From Neocallimastix lanati (nom. inval.) (taxonomy: Eukaryota; Neocallimastigomycota; Neocallimastigomycetes; Neocallimastigales; Neocallimastigaceae): a stretch of DNA of 62,000 nt. Positions 26,263 to 39,600 of the stretch are shown here, piece by piece. Each line of letters begins with the position of its first letter. Position 1 is the stretch's first letter. The stretch lies in contig JACVTC010000035.1 of the NCBI GenBank assembly GCA_016946835.1, forward strand, positions 1 through 62,000, written 5' to 3'. The notes under the pieces were generated by a model. The model had not been told where the DNA came from. It saw only the letters and a list, made by a program, of their open reading frames with translations, and did no database searches. The position numbers were made by a program, and so were the translations under genes.

Positions 26263-26949
26263 TTTTTTTTCCTATTCTCATCCATTTTTGGAATAATAAT
26301 AATTCATAATCAAATCATTTAAGAAATTGGAATATTATTATCTATTCTTTTAATAAATTATTTTTTTTTTATCATATTAATTAAACGACAGGCTTAAAAT
26401 GCACCACATAAATTTAAATTTTAAGTTAGAACTATAAAAAAAAAAAAATTAGTTAAAATTTTAGTTTTCTTTTTTTTTTTTTTTATTGAATAAAATTTTT
26501 ATTCATAAAAATCTTTTTTTCTTATAATAAAAATTACTAGATAAAGATTATTGATTAATACATCGTAGAAATAGTTAGACATTTAAATTTTTATATTAAT
26601 ATTTTATAAATGTTTTATAAATAAAAATAAAAATAAAAACGAAAAATAAATAAAAAAATTTTTTTTATTTAATAATTATTAAATTAGAATAAAAATTTTG
26701 TGTATTAATTATTAAAATAAAAAAACCTTTATTGTTTTATTAATCATCTAGGTATATTTAATATTGCTTAGATCTATATTATTTAATTTATTATATGAAT
26801 TATATAAATTATAGTATTATATTTCATTATTACCAAGAATCTATTGTATTTTATACAAATAATTTTTTTTTTTTTTTTTTTTTGTTAAAAAAAAATGTTA
26901 AATACTATATAAAATAATGATAAAAAAAATTAAAGATATTTTCACCATT

Positions 26950-27745
26950 GATAATTCCTATACTAATCAATTATGATACACAATTGTTCTAGATACTTAC
27001 ATATGTTCTATTCAATCTTCATGCTTACTTTAGCTCTGGACATGATGAAAATGATGAAGATGATATTAATCTCTTTTCTGTTACTTAAAAGACTTCTAAA
27101 TCTGATAATTACTTTTGTTCTACTAAATATGATAATTACTTCAAAAAAAATTAGTTTACTGTATTAGATTTCAACAATATGTCATTGTTCATAGTATGAA
27201 TTTTAGTACTTTATCTTTTCTCCTGGTACTTCACCCAAGATGGAGGTAACTGGGTATGAAGATCTAGTTGGTTCATTCCACACTCACAGTGGATTATCAG
27301 TGACTTTTATTTTTCATTAGTTGCTTGAATTATTTCTACTCAATCTGAATTTATGATTTCCAATGATTTTATTTTCTATTTACAACATATCTAATGGAAA
27401 TAACACAAATTCAAATTCATATCCATTTGGAATATATAGTCATCTTCTTTTTATTTCTTCTTAAAATTATAAATACCATTCTGTTAATTGTCAAGTGGTA
27501 TATGATGATTTTAATTGTAATTGGATTGGGATGTGAAAATAATCTTTGAGATGAAAAATCTCTTTCAACTAAATACCAGTTTATTAGTTAATTACTTACT
27601 GGTTGAGGTCATTAGTGCTATTCTTCAGGCTCCTCTGTTTAATATAACGATCTTGACGATGACTAAGGTATTTAAAACTATGACTTGTATGATATCTCAC
27701 TCAACTATTAAATATTTACAAAATAAAAATTTTATATATAATTAG
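26950..27745 (+). pseudogene. Degenerate coding-like region with many stops
   Basis: Base composition rises to exon-like levels for about 800 bases, but every frame is broken. Plus-strand fragments such as SGHDENDEDDINLFSVT, SDNYFCSTKYDNYFKKN, SPGTSPKMEVTGYEDLVGSF and SNGNNTNSNSYPFGIYSH look like pieces of a polar, Asn/Asp/Ser-rich protein separated by stops and frameshifts. No family is recognisable. Strand assignment rests on these fragments and is not firm. Confidence 0.4.
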
Positions 27746-28631
27746 TTTTGACATTAAATTATATATAAAAAATACTTATATAAATAGTTTTAAATTTTAA
27801 ACTATGATAATAATATATATAATAAAATTAAAATTGAAAATTTAATTAGTTATAATTAAATCGATGTAAAAAATATATATATATATATTTTTATATTTTT
27901 ACAAAAATAAAAATAATAAATAAATATTGGATTATTTATTATTTTTTTTTTTAAAAAAAAAAAAAATTCAATATTAAAATGTGTAATATTTGTACTTTAA
28001 TAAAAAATATTTTTATTAAATATCAAATATTGATATTATGTTAGCATTAATATATAATGAAAGCTTTGTATCATTACTTATACCAAAAAAAAAATAGAAA
28101 GATAATATTAATATAAATATAGAATATTAATTATTGATATAAAATAAAAAGATAAAAAAAAAAACATAATTGATAATTGATTATATATAATAAATAATAA
28201 TTAATATTCAAGTATATATGATTAATTACAAATTTATTTGAAAAAATATATACTGTTTATTTAGTATATAATTAAACAAAAAATATTATTATTTTTAAAA
28301 ATAGATTTTTTTTTATTTAAATATATGAATTTTTCATTATTAAAAACACAAGACCTTTAATCAAAAAAAAAAAATTTTTTATTTTATTATTTTTTTTATT
28401 AATTTAAATAATATTTTATTGTATTTATATTGAATTATTATAATATATATTATTTTTTTTTTGGAAAGTTATGTATATTGCAATTTGTATTATTCTGACT
28501 TTAATATATATTTAAAGATATAGTACAAAATTATAATAATAATAATATTTATTTTTTTTTTATATAATTTATTTTATAATTTTTTAATATTTTTTTTTTA
28601 TTTAAAAATAAAGTACATTACATATTTTATT

Positions 28632-31600
28632 CTAACATTTTCCATTTGAATCTGGTGTTTTCGTTGGATCATAGCAAGCTACACATCCATTTTTATTACA
28701 TTCTGCACAACTTTCATCACAAATGAAACATATACCATTCTTTTGCATATAACTATATTGGCAAACACATTTACCATCACTAATAATAGCTCTCTTATCT
28801 TTACAAGTAGTACATGAACCACTTCTATTACATGTAGCACATTCAACATCACAAGCTTTACATGATTCATCAATATCTTCATAATAACCATCCTTACATT
28901 TACATTTTCCTTTCTTATCTGGATTTCTAAATTCACTCGTACATTCTATACATTTTTCACTTGTACATTTAGAACATCCTTCATCACATTCAAGACATTC
29001 ATTATTACTTTCATAGTAATGAACATCACATTCACATTTGTGGTTCTTCAATACTCTGTGATCTTCACATGCTGTACAACCATAATAATCACATTCTGTA
29101 CAACCATTTTCACAAATAAGTTCTTGACTAATAACACATTTTTGAACTGTTCTAACAACGTTTTTGTAGAATAATTCAACCATTTTTTCACTTTGCCCTG
29201 AGGTAAATTCCTTCATATTAAAAGCACGACAGAAACCTCCATTTAATAAGATTTGACCTTGTAAACTCTTTTCTTGTTTTCTCGTAACTAATTTATCATA
29301 AATTTCCTCTCTCTCGAATTCTTGTTTCGCAATACTATCTAATAATGGGTTACCATATTGAGAAGTAATAGTGGATGAATCATCAGTGTCGGATAATCTG
29401 TTGTTAACCCATAATGGATTTGAACTACTAAATTGTGAATTAGAAACATCACTTCCTTGAGAATCGAATAAATCATCATTCAATAACAAAAAGAGTTGAA
29501 TACTATCCTTTATAATTAATTGTGCAGTCTCATCAACTTCCTTTTGATAGGCTTCACTTAATATAATTGGTTGTCCATTTCGGTAGAAAGTGTATACACC
29601 ATCAACAGAAGTTAAAATAGCTGGACTAAATGATGGCTCGAAAAATACATCAGCTCCATATTCTGGCAAATTATTTTTGCTAAGGTAGTATGGAAAACCA
29701 ACAAAGCTTTCAACATCTTTTTTATCAACATCTTTTCCATCAAATTCCTCTAAATTAATAACATTTGTAAGATTTTCAATTTGTAAGGTATTTCTGTTTT
29801 CTTTATAAATTGGAAGATCAGAATCTTCATCTGTTAAAAGAATAATAGTCTTTGTACTTCCTTCTCTCCATTTAATCTCATTAATATCGCTGAAATTATC
29901 AATACCATAATTATTACCAGTCCAATCAACAAAATAGTCTACATTATTAAGGAACATTCTAATTGCTTCTAAACCTGATTCTTGTCCACTTTGTTGACAA
30001 TTTAATTTACTGAATGCTTCTTCTACAACTTTTTCTTCCTTTGTAAATGATGCATATAGACGTGGCTTACCACCAAAACCAATAATAGCATATCTAGCAT
30101 TAGCATTAACCTTATATAATTCATCAATTAAGATATTTAATTTGTTTCTCATGGCGTCAATGTATTTACACATAGATGCACTTTCATCAATAATAAATAC
30201 AATATCTGCATTAATTTCTCTATTTTCAACTTCTTCATCATTACAAACGGTAATATTTTTGTATGGCACTGGTGGTAATACAGTTGGTTCGATAGTATAA
30301 AGTGTAGCAAAGGTTGATGTAGTCGTAGTACCGGGTATTTCAATATTATTAACTTCTTCTTCTTCTTCTTCTGTATATGGTACTTGTTTGGTAGTACACG
30401 TTTCAACAGCTTTAACAACATTTCTGTAGAATAATTCTACTATACTATCACTTTGTTCAGAGGTAAAATCTTTTAAATTGAAAGCACGACAAAAACCTCC
30501 CATATTTAAAACTTGACCTTGTAAACTTTTTTCTTGATTCTTATCCTTTAATTTGGAATAGATTTCTTCTGCTCTAAGATCAATTGTTCTAATACTATCT
30601 AATAATGGATTACCATATTGAGCATTAATAGTTGATGATTCATCACTTTCAGTAAAATGATTATTGGCCCAGTAAGGATTGCGATTATTGAATTGAGAAT
30701 TGGAAACATCAACACCTTGTGATTCAATTAAATTATCACTTAATAACATGAAAAGCTGAATATTATTATTGATAATTAATTGAGCTGTTTCGTCAACTTC
30801 TTTTTGATAAGAATCACTTAAGACCAGTGGAGTGCCTGAACGATAAAGAGTATATATTCCATTTACTGATGTTAAAATAGCTGGACTAAATGATGGTTCA
30901 AAGAAAACATCTGAATTATAGTTTGGCATGTATTCCTTATTTAAGTAGTATGGGAAACCCATAAATTTTTCAATATCATTTTGACTAATATCTTTATCTT
31001 CATACATTGAAATATCAACATCACTTTTCTTTACTATATTTTCTATTTGTAAATCATTTCTGTTTTCTTCATATATTGGAAGATCAGAATCTTCATCAGT
31101 GACAAGAATAATAGTTCTTGTACTTTTTTCTCTCCATTCCAATTTATCAATATCAACAAAATTTTTTTCACTATTAACTTTTTCAATTCTATTAATGAAA
31201 TTTTTTGATTTATTAAGGAACATTCTAATTGCTTCCAAACCAGATTCTTGACCACTTTCATCACAATCAAGATTATAGAATGATTCTTGAATTACTTCAA
31301 TATCATCTGTAAATGCACTATAAATACGGGGTTTACCACCAAAACCAATAATAGCAAATCTAGCGTTAGCTTTAACCTTTTTTAATTCTTCTATTAAGCT
31401 GCTTAACTTTTTTCTCAATGGATCAATGTATTTACACATAGAACCACTTTCATCAATAATAAATACAATATCGGAGTTAATTTCTTTAGTTTCAACAAGG
31501 TCATCATCACAAACAGTAACATTTTTATATCTAATATATGAAATTGGTGTTTCTTCCCCTGATATTATTGGTGTAGTTGTTGGTGTAGTTGCTGGTGTGG

Positions 31601-33173
31601 TTGTTGCTTCTTCATTAAAAATTGTTTTTGTTGTACTTTCATCACTTATGCTCGTACTAAATGAGATATTATCTTTTTTATATTTATCCCTTTTTTCTTT
31701 TTTTTCTAAGTTTTTTAATTCTTCTTCTTCTTCGTTCAGTTTATTAATTTCATATGATTTAACAGATGAAACTATATTCTTGTAAAATAATTTTATCATA
31801 TTTTCATTATCAATTATTCCATCAATTTTAAATGCACGACAGAATCCTTCATTAGATAAAATTTGTCCCTGTAAACTCTTTTCTTGTTTTTTTTCAACTA
31901 ATTTAACGTATATTTCATCACGTTCTAAACTTGTTTTTTTGATATCATCTAATCCTGGATTACCATATTGAGCAGTAATAGTAGAAGAATCATCACTCTC
32001 GTGTTTTTTTATAATTAATGACAACCATGAACCATATTCCTTCTGCCAATATGGATTGTTTTTATTAAATTGAGAATTAGATACAAATGGTCCTTGAGCA
32101 TTCATTAAATTATCACTTAATAACATAATTAATTGAACATTTTCCGCAATTATTAAATTGGCTGTTTCATCGACTTCTTTTTGATATGATTTACTTAAAA
32201 CAAGTGGTGATCCACTACGATAGAAAGTATATACATTATTAACAGACGTTAAAATAGCTGGACTAAATGCTGGTTCAATATAGTACTTAAATGAATATTC
32301 TGATGCTTGATCTTTATCTAAATGATATGGGAATCCCACAAATTTATTAACATCATTTGAATTAATTTGTTTACCATCATATATCTTAATATCCAATTCA
32401 TTATTGCTGTTTTTAATTTGTAATTTGTTTCTATTTTCTTCATAATAAGGAATATCTGAATCTTCATCAGTAATAAGTACTATAGTTCTAGAACTATTTC
32501 TTCTCCAATTTAATTTATTAGTTTCAATAAAGTTATCGGAACCATCAATATCTTCGATTTTATTAATAAATTTTTTAGATTTTTTGAGGAACATTCTAAT
32601 TGTTTCTAAACCAGATTCATGATCTCCATGAATACAATTCAATTTATTAAATGCATCATTAATAGCTTTAGTATCATCAGTAAATGCACTATAAATACGT
32701 GGTTTTCCACCAAAACCAATCACTGAAAATCTGGCATTAATTTTTTCTTTACTGAGTTCATCCAATAAATCCTGTACCTTACTTTTCAAAGTATTAATAT
32801 ATTTGCACATTGATTTGCTTTCATCAACAAGAAATACTATATCAGAATTTATTCCTTCATTTTTACTATCACCTTTAATTTCGTTGTTACTATCATTTTT
32901 TAAAAAATTTTGTCCTTGTGAAGATATATCTTCACAGTACTAATTTTAAATAGTATATTTTAATAAATAAATTAATATCAAAATGTAATATTAAAATCAA
33001 ATTAATAAACTATAAATCCCTTTTAATTTTAATCTAGGGATACTTTTTTTTTTTTTAAATATTAAAATATTTACCATAAATCCATCTTCACCTTCTGTAC
33101 ATTTACTTGTACTATTTACAAATGTAAAAAAAGCAAAAAATATTAAAGTTAAATATAGTAAATACCTCCTCAT
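28632..33173 (-). CDS. Secreted triple-VWA protein with Cys-rich C-terminal repeats
   Basis: Predicted 1468 residues from two exons: 33173-33075, encoding the signal peptide, and 32939-28632; the intron is GT-AG and phase 0. MRRYLLYLTLIFFAFFTFVNS is a clear secretion signal. Three modules of about 400-450 residues follow, starting near 66, 523 and 945. Each opens with a von Willebrand factor A strand and MIDAS motif: DIVFLVDESKSMCKYI, DIVFIIDESGSMCKYI and DIVFIIDESASMCKYI, so the D-x-S-x-S metal ligands are intact in all three. Each also has ARFAIIGFGGKPRIYSAF-like and TIILVTDEDSDLPIY-like strands, and a shared closing motif KSLQGQ(I/V)L...GFCRAF. Thr-rich linkers join the modules. Residues 1304-1468 are Cys-rich repeats of furin/EGF type, with patterns like CDEGCSKCTSEKCIEC. 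There is no membrane anchor. VWA domains bind protein or matrix ligands through metal; an extracellular adhesion or matrix role is inference. Confidence 0.88.
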
Positions 33174-33215
33174 TTATTATTTATTTTATTATATTTATTT
33201 ATTTTATTTTATTTC

Positions 33216-33273
<58 letters not shown>

Positions 33274-33419
33274 TGTTTTTGAACTTTTTTTAATATTAAA
33301 AATAAATTATTGAATTAATATATAAATGATATCAATTTCAGTTAATTTTTTATTTATGTTATAAAAAAAGACTTAAATATCTATTAAATTATTATTAAAG
33401 GGTATAAAATTAATAACAA

Positions 33420-33450
<31 letters not shown>

Positions 33451-35699
33451 TTTTTTTTATTTAATAAACTATTTTATTTATTTATTTTATTTATTTATTT
33501 CATTTTTTTTATAGAAAAAAAAATTTTTTTTCTTTCTTTTTTTTTTTTTCTAATTATTATTTTAATTTATTCTTATTAAAATTTAAAAAAAAAATAAAAA
33601 AATTACTTCCTTTAAATAAATATTATTAAAATTTATGAATTATGAAAAAACAAAAAATTATTTAAGTATACTGTTTTTAAAAAATTTAATATACTAAATA
33701 AAAAAATTATATTTATAAATTTTAAAAAGTTTAAGTCATTTACAATTTATTATACTGGATAACTAATATTAAACAAAAATTAAATCTAAACTTATTTTAA
33801 TTTTAAAAATTATAACTAAAAATATAAATTTATAAATTTTAATTAGTTGTTTTATAATTGTAAATAAATATATATATTATAACTAATAATTTTTAGAGCA
33901 AATGTAAATATATACATTTATAATTAATATTATAACATATCTTATATATATTTGTTTTATTTTTAATAAAAAAAAAGCAACTATATAATATATTTGTAAT
34001 AATTATATCCCAATTCTAAAAATTACTTAACATGTTGGTTTCTAAATTCAAAATAAAAAAAAAAATTTTTTTTTAATCTAAAGGTATATTAAATTTTTAT
34101 TTTTATTATTTAAAAGTCAAAACATTACAATATGATTAATAAATATTAATAATTTTTAATTTGATATAAAAGCAACCTTAATAATAGATAATGATATTTA
34201 TAATAATAATTGTATACATTATTTCTTTCTTTTTATAAATATATAAAAATATTTGGAATATAAAAAAAAAATGCAAAAATATTTTATATAAAAAAAAAAA
34301 TGCAAAGTACATTATTTTTATTATATAATTACAATTTTTTTAATATTTTAATTTATATTAATTTTTATTGGTTAAATTCTTATGATAAAAATAATATATT
34401 AAAAATATATATATGATATATATATATATAAATTTAAAAAAATATAATTATTATGAAGTATTTATCTAAAAAATGTATTTTTATTTTTATAAAATATCTT
34501 TAGGTTAATTCTATATTTATAAAAAAAAATATATATATATATACATAATTATAATATATATTTTTTATATATAATAAAAATACATTTTTTAAAATTTTTT
34601 AAATTTAATATTATTAACTTTTTATTTAACTTTATATTTTTTTTTAAATATTAATATTATTATTTATAAAAAGAAATCATTAGATTAATTATTTTTTTTT
34701 ATTTTTTTTATGAACCAACATTTATTCATATTCACTTATATTGTTATATATATTTATATAATATTTATATTAATTAAATATAAATTTAAAATATCTTTAA
34801 ACAAATTTCTACTACTAATTCATTTTATAAAATGAACAAATTATAATCAATTTTAATAATCTTTATTATAATTAAATAATTTTATAGCAATAATATTAAA
34901 TTATGAAAAATTTAAATTATAAATCAAAAAATTAAAATATAAATCAAAAAATTAAAATATTTTATCTTTTTAAAGTTTAAAATTAAAAATATATTATTAT
35001 TTATTAATGTATAAAACTTTTGAATTTATTTTATAACTTAAAAATTAAAAATTTATAATTATTTAACTTTATTATGTGTAAATATGAAAGAAATAAATAT
35101 TTTCTTATTATAATACGTACAAAATATATTGAAATTTTTTAATATATTCTTTAAAATTTATGTTTATATATAATAAATAATAGTGATTAATATTTAATTT
35201 AAATAATTTATTATAAAAAATATAATAATCTATTATTATTTCGATACCTGAAAATATAAAAACATAACAATGCTTTTGTTTTTTATAAAGTATATAGTTT
35301 CATATTACTTTATTATATGAAATTATATACTTCATTATAGAAAATCATAGCTTCAACAGTATCAAAAAACAAAAACAAAACAAAAAAAAAAAAGAAATTA
35401 AATAGTATATATTTTATTACTGTAAATAAATATTTTTGTAATTATAATATTTAAATTTTAAATAAAAATTTAGCATAAAAATAAAACCAGTATAAATCTG
35501 AATAAATTTGTTTTATTTTATTATTTTATACTTTTATGATTTTATTTAAAAATTATATATAAATATATAATATCTTTAATACATCTATTATATAAAATAA
35601 AATTTCAACAAATAAATAATTAATATCTTTCAATATTTAGTATTTCATTAAAAAAATATCCTAAATTTTTTTGTAATTTTATTTATATTTTCTATATTT

Positions 35700-35751
<52 letters not shown>

Positions 35752-36642
35752 TTTAATATTATTAAAATAAATAAATAAATAAAAAATTAGAAAAAAAATA
35801 AAATAAAACTAAAATTTATTAGTTATTATGCATTGCTATTTCTTATTATAAATTATTAGTTATTTTTATATATTAAAAATTAATTTATATTGTATTTTAA
35901 AACACAATATAAAAAGACTTGTTGATAATGTACTTCTATAGTTCCATCTACAAATTTAAAAACTAATGCAAATAACAATAAAATACTATCAACTTCATTG
36001 ACCATCCAAATCGTTTATTTAATTTACTTACTTAATTATTTATAATGTGTTATATATAAGATTAGTATTTCAATAAATATTATGTACTTTTTTATTTTTT
36101 TTAATGCAAGATTCTTTAATCAATTATTATTATTGTTGTTTTAATTAATTAAATCATTATTTATTTATTTATTATTAAATAAATATATTTAAAACTGAAC
36201 AATAACATTATATATAATTACACTATATTATTATTTATTATTTATATATCATTTTTTTGTAAATATTATATTTCTATATTGCAATAGATTTTCTCACTAA
36301 AAATAAAAATATTTTCAATATATTCTTAATGTCCAAAAAAAAAAAAAAAAAAAAAAAAAAAGTATTCACATTAAAATATAAATGTAAAAATTTATATATT
36401 ATAATCAATTTTCATAATGAAAAAAATGAATAATTTTTTATTTATTAAATGTTATTTATTTTTTTTAAATCAAGATTTTTTTTATTACAAAATATTTGTA
36501 ATATAAATTTCAAGTAAATTTAAAATTATTAAAATTATAATATATTTATTTTAAATAACTAAAATATGCATATATATATATAATTTTTATTAAATTATTT
36601 AATAATAAAATAAAGTTAATATATATATATATATAAATGAAC
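33174..36642. other. A/T-rich intergenic DNA
   Basis: Lies between two minus-strand genes. It has T tracts at 33217-33246 and 33435-33459, a 44-base A tract at 35705-35748, an A tract near 36337-36361 and one imperfect hairpin. The T-rich segment just upstream of 33173 is the likely leader of the VWA gene. No exon-like segment was found. Confidence 0.65.
35288..35332. repeat. 18-bp inverted repeat with one wobble mismatch
   Basis: The arm 35288-35305 pairs with 35315-35332, leaving a nine-base loop. One position is a G-T type mismatch. Function unknown; it could be a relic of a small inverted-repeat element. Confidence 0.75.
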
Positions 36643-39600
36643 TTAATCTTTTTTAAATTTAGATAGTTTTATATTTTCAAAATTAATCATTCTAATATCA
36701 TTAATATTTAATAATTGATTAATAATATATTTTAGAGTAATAGAATTTCCGTTTTGGTTTGCTGATACCATAATTTTATTAAAATTTATACTATTTATAT
36801 CAAAAGATCTATAATTAAATCTTTCTTGAATAAATATATTTTCAATAATAAATTCAATTAATGATATCTTTTTCATTTCACTAATAGCTAATAATATTTT
36901 TTCAATATTATTATAATTTAATTCTAAAAATTTATTACTCATTATAGTTTCAATATAAAATCTAGATATTTCTTCATCGTTTAATTTATCTGCTATTAAT
37001 AATATTTTCTTAATTTTCATATTATTTTTATTAAATGTCTTATGGTTTACCAATTTTTCAATAATAAACTTCATAAAATCATTATCTTCTATTTTAGAAG
37101 CAGTTAATAATATAGTTTCAAAAACCTCATAACTTATTAAAAATTGTTTACATTTGAACAATTCTTTAATAAAATACTCTAATACAAGAATATTATCATC
37201 TAGTTGCCTTAAAATTAATAAATCTCTTCCAATTTTAATTTTATTAAGTACAAAGGTTTCATGATTAATTATCTTTTCAATAATTAATATCATTAATTCT
37301 GAATCATTAAACTGACTAACAATTAGTAGAATATCATCAAAATTAATTTTATTAAAATCAAATGTTTCATGACTTAATGACTTTTTTATATAAATTTGCA
37401 TTAATTCAACATTTTTTTTTACCATTAAATAATGAAAAGTTTTTTCAATATTTATATTATTTAAACTAAATGTTTTATGTTTTAATGATTCATTAATAAA
37501 AAATTCAATTAGTTGTACATTATCCATTTCTAATATAATATTAAAAAAATGTTCAAAACTAATAATAATATTAAAATCAAAAGCTTTATGACTCAAAAGT
37601 TTCTTGATGAATAATTTCATTAGTTCATAATTTTGGAATCGAGATAAATCAACTAGTATAAAATCGCATCTAATATTTTTTAAATTAAAATTTTTATTTG
37701 AGAATAGTTTTTTCAAAAAGAAAAAAATAAAATCTATATTAACATTTCCAAATATTACAGACATGTATATTTGCCCTAAAAACATTTCAATAATGTTATT
37801 GAAATGAAAGATTTTAGATTTAAATAATCTTTCAATAAAGATATAATTATTTTTTTCCGCTGCCTTATGTAATAATTCATTGATTTCTATGTCATCTAAA
37901 TAAACTTTTGGTTCATTACGAATATGATTAAAAAACCAATTTATTGCATTATTATTATTATTACATAAAGCTTCATAATAGCATTTATATGAAATAGAGA
38001 TTTTATTCGTCTTATACATAACTAAAGCTTGTAATTGTTGATTCGATAATGAAAGCTTGTATTTATAAAAAGATAATAAGTTTAAAATAAAACCATTATC
38101 AAGTGTGTAATATTTTGAAATATTATTTATAATATCATTATTATAATTTTCTGAAAAATTATTGATATTTCTATTCATTAATGCTTCAATTAATTCAGAT
38201 GTTAATTCAAATCCATGATTTAATATGTATATTAAATTTGTGCTATTAAGCCTACGATAATAATATAACTGATAAATAATATCTTTATTATGTATTTTAT
38301 AATTAATGGATGCACCATATTTTATTAAAATATCTGCAACTGCGAAGTTATTAACAGAAAGTGCACAAAAAAGAGGAGATTTATAAGATCGGTGAGTATG
38401 TATATAATAATCTAAAGTTCTATAATAAGGAATAATAAATTTAATCATTTCTAAAGAAACGTTAATAGTTATAGCATATATTAATAGATCATACTCTTCG
38501 TTATTAAAAAAGGAAAAGGATAGATGATTTTCTTCCATATAATTTTTTAATTCTAAGATTTTTTTCATTTTAATATATTCAACTACAATTTTTCTTTTAT
38601 CCTCTAAAGTTTCTAAATTATTTAAAAACTTTTTATCAATTGGTAAGTTTAATTCGTTACTATTAATTTTTTCTAAAAAAATAAATTTTTTAATACTATG
38701 ATTATTTTTTTGGTCTTCTTTTAATAAAAAAAACAAATCATCGAAGATAATATCTTTTTCTCTCCAATCCATTTTATAAAGAAAATTTAGTATATCATAA
38801 TTATCATTTTTAAATGCAGCCTCATAGATAGATTTATCGAATTCAATTTTATTTTTTTCTTTATTCAATATTTTATGTATCTGTCGACTAGAAATTGATG
38901 TTTTATTTTTATAGATAGTAAGTAATTTCAAAATAAAAAAGTCATTATAAATATATTGTTTAATTATGTTTTTCAACAACCTGTTTTGATGATCAGAAAT
39001 TAACTGGTTAATAAATATTACTTTTAATTTAAAATTATTATTCAATATGTATTTTAAATTTTTAGTATTAATAATTTTATCTTCATATAAACAAGTTAAA
39101 ATAGCTCCATAATTAATATCAGCACCTTTTTTTATGAAAAAATCAAAATATTTATATTGATTTTTTAATAAAAAAGAATATAACAAAGTTGAGGATTTCC
39201 CATTAACATTCATATAGAAATTATAATTGAAACTTGTATAATTACAATATTTAATTAAGAAATTTATCATTGAAAGTGAGACATTATTTTCAATACAATA
39301 TTTTATAATGTGATTTTGGTTTTCAATGTTTTCATCTTGAATATTTAAATGAATATTATATTTTTCTAAGTATTCTTTTAACTCATTTATATTATTATTT
39401 TTAATTAATGAAAAAATATGTTCTTTTTTTTCATTGTCAGTTACAATATTTTCCAAATCATCTAAAAATTTTTTATTAACTTGTATTTTCAATTCTGGAT
39501 TTTTAAGTTTGTTAATAAATTCTGTTTTATTAATACTACTATGTGTAAATATGTAACAAAAATCATTTATTATTAAGTTATGTTCTCGTGGGTCATTATC

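Larger units (their letters stand above)
25950..28631. other. Intergenic DNA with a G/C island and decayed coding sequence
   Basis: Between a plus-strand gene end and a minus-strand gene end. It contains an A tract near 26033-26070, the G/C-rich island at 26157-26262 and the degenerate region 26950-27745, each listed separately. The remainder is A/T-rich with nothing I can support. Confidence 0.65.
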
